Positions 16,501 through 16,938 of a stretch of DNA of 16,938 nt are shown here, one piece after another. This DNA is from Anaeroplasmataceae bacterium (lineage in GTDB: Bacteria; Bacillota_I; Bacilli_A; Acholeplasmatales; Anaeroplasmataceae): NCBI GenBank assembly GCA_020024985.1, contig JAHHSW010000008.1, positions 1 to 16,938 of the forward strand. Reading direction: 5' to 3'. The notes under the pieces are model-generated. The model had not been told where the DNA came from and searched no databases. It saw nothing but the letters and a program-made list of their open reading frames with translations. The first letter of the stretch is position 1. Each line of letters begins with the position of its first letter. A program made the position numbers and the translations under genes.

Positions 16501-16938
16501 ATAGCTATATAGAATTTATAAATGATGGTACTATTACAGTTAATTCTTTGTCTAATGAGGCTATTAATATTGCCTTTTTAGGAAAGGTAAATTGTGGTAG
16601 TAATGTAAGAGAAATAAATACCGCTCCAGGTCTTGCTAGCTTTGATGTAGTTAACAACCAAGAGATTACAATTAATGTCTTTAAGGGTACTAAAATATAT
16701 GGAATTTTCTTAAGTGATAAGCTTGAAGATACCCCTTATATAGGTGATTTTGCTAGTGGTAACATTGAATTAGATAATCAAAACGGATATAATTTACCTG
16801 CTGGTAGTAGTATTACAATAACAAATTCTTTAGTTGTACCTAATGGTACGACTGCAACGCTTATGGCTGGTGTTTCAGGAAATGGAGCTAGTAGTGTTGT
16901 AGTTACTATTAATGGTAAGGAGCATAATAGTGCCAATG
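10491..16938 (+). CDS. Giant GLUG/beta-solenoid surface protein, main body, incomplete at the window end
   Basis: About 2,149 codons without a stop, in the frame of 10491, running off the window. With the N-terminal fragment the protein exceeds 2,300 residues. Order of regions: a lead-in with YYAMFSRVGAGGNITKLGL (about 10540-10600), typical of GLUG proteins; a non-repeat section to about 11500; a long solenoid (11650-13500) with recurring GG(L/V/I/M)(V/I/S)G and ASGI turns; a helix-rich section (about 13980-14860, Leu/Ile/Glu/Lys-rich); an aromatic- and Asn-rich section (about 15060-15760); another helical section (15780-16420); and beta-rich C-terminal sequence (16440 on). It is Asn/Ser/Gly-rich with very few Cys, as expected of an exported adhesin or matrix protein. 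The first ATG (10533) lacks a good ribosome site, so this part is not an independent gene. The C-terminal anchor lies outside the window. Confidence 0.85.
11658..13403 (+). repeat. Degenerate GLUG-like / ASGI solenoid repeats within the giant protein
   Basis: Recurring turn motifs, each followed by a short strand and an N-x-G-x-I element: GGMSG (11661), GGLVG (11793), GGVVG (11901), GGIIG (12012), LAGIL (12108), ASGIT (12753), ASGIL (12957), ASGIS (13059), SAGIT (13170), ASGIL (13311), AGGMI (13389). Between them come INYGEI/LNYGVI/ENRGNI-type segments. The spacing of about 100-200 bp fits one or two beta-helix coils per unit. The repeats are protein-level and diverged; at DNA level only short stretches such as ATCTATGC(C/T)TCAGG recur, so recent expansion by recombination is not apparent. 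Confidence 0.7.

Overview
The window comes from a low-GC, Gram-positive-type bacterium. A+T-rich third codon positions, strong AAGGAG-type ribosome binding sites, TTG/GTG starts and TTGAAT/TATAAT-type promoters all suggest Bacillota or a Tenericutes-adjacent Bacilli lineage. TGA is used as a stop codon (for example at 2638-2640 and 10017-10019), which excludes the Mycoplasma/Spiroplasma code. I cannot name the species.

Positions 1-7604 are ordinary housekeeping and metabolism. They hold the 3' end of mnmE (tRNA wobble-uridine modification) with its terminator; a convergent S66 LD-carboxypeptidase-like gene; a two-helix membrane protein of unknown role; an LRAT/NlpC-P60-like protein translationally coupled to a ROK sugar kinase; an Lrp/AsnC regulator; two metallo-aminopeptidases in tandem (M24 Xaa-Pro type and M29 type); and an ExoIII-type AP endonuclease. 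The Lrp gene next to two peptidases suggests a locus for peptide and amino-acid use.

Positions 7605-16938 are accessory and the most interesting part. A promoter leads into a class I cyclic-di-GMP (GEMM-I) riboswitch whose 3' strand is shared with a strong intrinsic terminator. Downstream, closely spaced or overlapping genes encode four proteins, each with an N-terminal membrane/signal segment. Three are 220-250 aa; the first two have a WY motif just after the hydrophobic segment and resemble SipW-dependent TasA/camelysin-like small surface proteins. The fourth is a giant surface protein of more than 2,300 residues with GLUG-like/beta-solenoid repeats that runs off the window end. The layout suggests c-di-GMP control of a surface fibre or adhesin system.

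The giant gene is interrupted near its start. Reading passes through three frames between 10460 and about 10503, consistent with two short deletions, after which it stays open for about 6.4 kb. This is either a sequence/assembly error or a very recent inactivation.
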